Assembly (NCBI GenBank): GCA_009782825.1
Contig: WRII01000021.1
Span: forward strand, 1 to 40,200
DNA length: 40,200 nt
DNA from: Peptococcaceae bacterium
Lineage (GTDB): Bacteria > Bacillota > Desulfitobacteriia > Desulfitobacteriales > Syntrophobotulaceae
Direction: 5' to 3'
Shown in pieces: positions 39,932 to 40,200 of this stretch (the first letter of the stretch is position 1; each line of letters opens with the position of its first letter). The position numbers and the translations under genes were made by a program. A model generated the notes under the pieces. That model saw only the letters and a list, made by a program, of their open reading frames with translations. It made no database searches and had not been told where the DNA came from.

Positions 39932-40017
39932 TGCGGGCTACACCCGCAAGTGGTCAGGGGTTAGTGGTCAGTATTGGATTTTCTTGTTTTGTGTTGACGC
40001 TTCGCGTCTGTAAGGTA
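39932..40017 (-). repeat. Dispersed two-hairpin element, copy E (3 heptamers)
   Basis: In minus orientation it has TACCTTACA, hairpin GACGC-GAA-GCGTC, spacer, three heptamers and an imperfect GCGGG/CCCGC hairpin (plus 39933-39947). It starts 1 bp after the stop of the giant protein. Confidence 0.85.
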
Positions 40018-40031
40018 TTACTATGTATCCG

Positions 40032-40067
40032 AAAAATCTGCAGATTCGTCTGCGGATTTTTTTATAG
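40032..40067 (+). terminator. Terminator after the giant-protein gene
   Basis: AAAATCTGCAGA pairs with TCTGCGGATTTT (one G-T pair) around a TTCG tetraloop, followed by further T residues: a strong intrinsic terminator. Confidence 0.85.
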
Positions 40068-40200
40068 TGAGGTCCAGTGAGAGGGTGAGAGAGGCGCACC
40101 AATTAATTGTTGTAGCAATATATGGAATAAACCTATTGGGCTTGCGTATGGAGGCCACACAGAGCGGGCGAACATTTATAAGCAGCGACTTTGCGGAAGG
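40068..40200. other. Window end, no gene recognised
   Basis: An ATG at 40149 opens a frame to the window edge (17 codons), but it lacks a convincing ribosome binding site and is too short to identify. Nothing else is seen here. Confidence 0.3.

Overview
The window looks like the chromosome of a spore-forming, Gram-positive member of the Clostridia. The evidence is the sporulation genes yqfC and yqfD, the order yqfC-yqfD-phoH-yqfF-ybeY-dgkA-cdd-era-recO that is characteristic of Firmicutes, a maturase of the SCIFF type, a biotin ECF transporter, strong AGGAGG-type ribosome binding sites and frequent GTG starts. I cannot name the genus. No rRNA, tRNA, CRISPR array or intact insertion sequence was seen.

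Layout. (1) 1-2670 is a decayed accessory island. It holds the end of a DUF3791-like gene, a frameshifted gene starting with an EF-Ts-like UBA domain, an HD-domain hydrolase, a headless gene remnant, and a RelB/Txe-type toxin-antitoxin pair whose toxin has lost its catalytic half at a junction with that remnant. (2) 2675-8443 holds a lipoprotein, rpsT, a GlcG/HbpS-like protein coupled to a SCIFF-type radical SAM maturase, a membrane-anchored TPR protein, walJ and htrA. (3) 8567-15524 is one long operon behind a promoter and an attenuator-like leader: a Rossmann/DUF2520 protein, panC, panD, nadB, nadC, coaX and dus, which joins pantothenate/CoA and NAD synthesis, both starting from aspartate. 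(4) 15622-16819 is a minus-strand pair of paralogous, probably spore-surface proteins. (5) 17009-22691 holds recQ, a membrane-anchored metallophosphoesterase and a convergent chemoreceptor. (6) 22936-31768 is the sporulation, cyclic-di-AMP and ribosome-maturation cluster, ending with a deoC stub coupled to recO. (7) 31765-34299 is a minus-strand receptor-type Ser/Thr kinase with external leucine-rich repeats. (8) 34445-36729 is bioY-ecfA-ecfT behind a BirA-like operator. (9) 37004-39931 encodes a giant disordered, repeat-rich, tail-anchored protein of unknown function.

Two themes cut across the window. First, five copies of a dispersed element occur. Each full copy has one short hairpin at each end (GACGC-GAA-GCGTC and GCGGGC-nnn-GCCCGC) around a spacer and a heptamer array near RACCACT whose copy number is 5, 2, 6, 4 and 3. 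They sit directly behind or across stop codons, and two provide the last codons and stop of a gene (bioY, cdd). Second, short tandem repeats are unusually common. Inside genes the units are multiples of three (6, 18, 21, 27, 132 bp), including in housekeeping genes such as ybeY, yqfF, recO and the DUF2520 gene. Between genes they are 7- and 8-mers. Together they suggest a genome prone to replication slippage.

The strongest regulatory finds are the leader at about 8601-8767, where an 8-bp antiterminator helix competes with a terminator, and the BirA-like palindrome over the bioY promoter.
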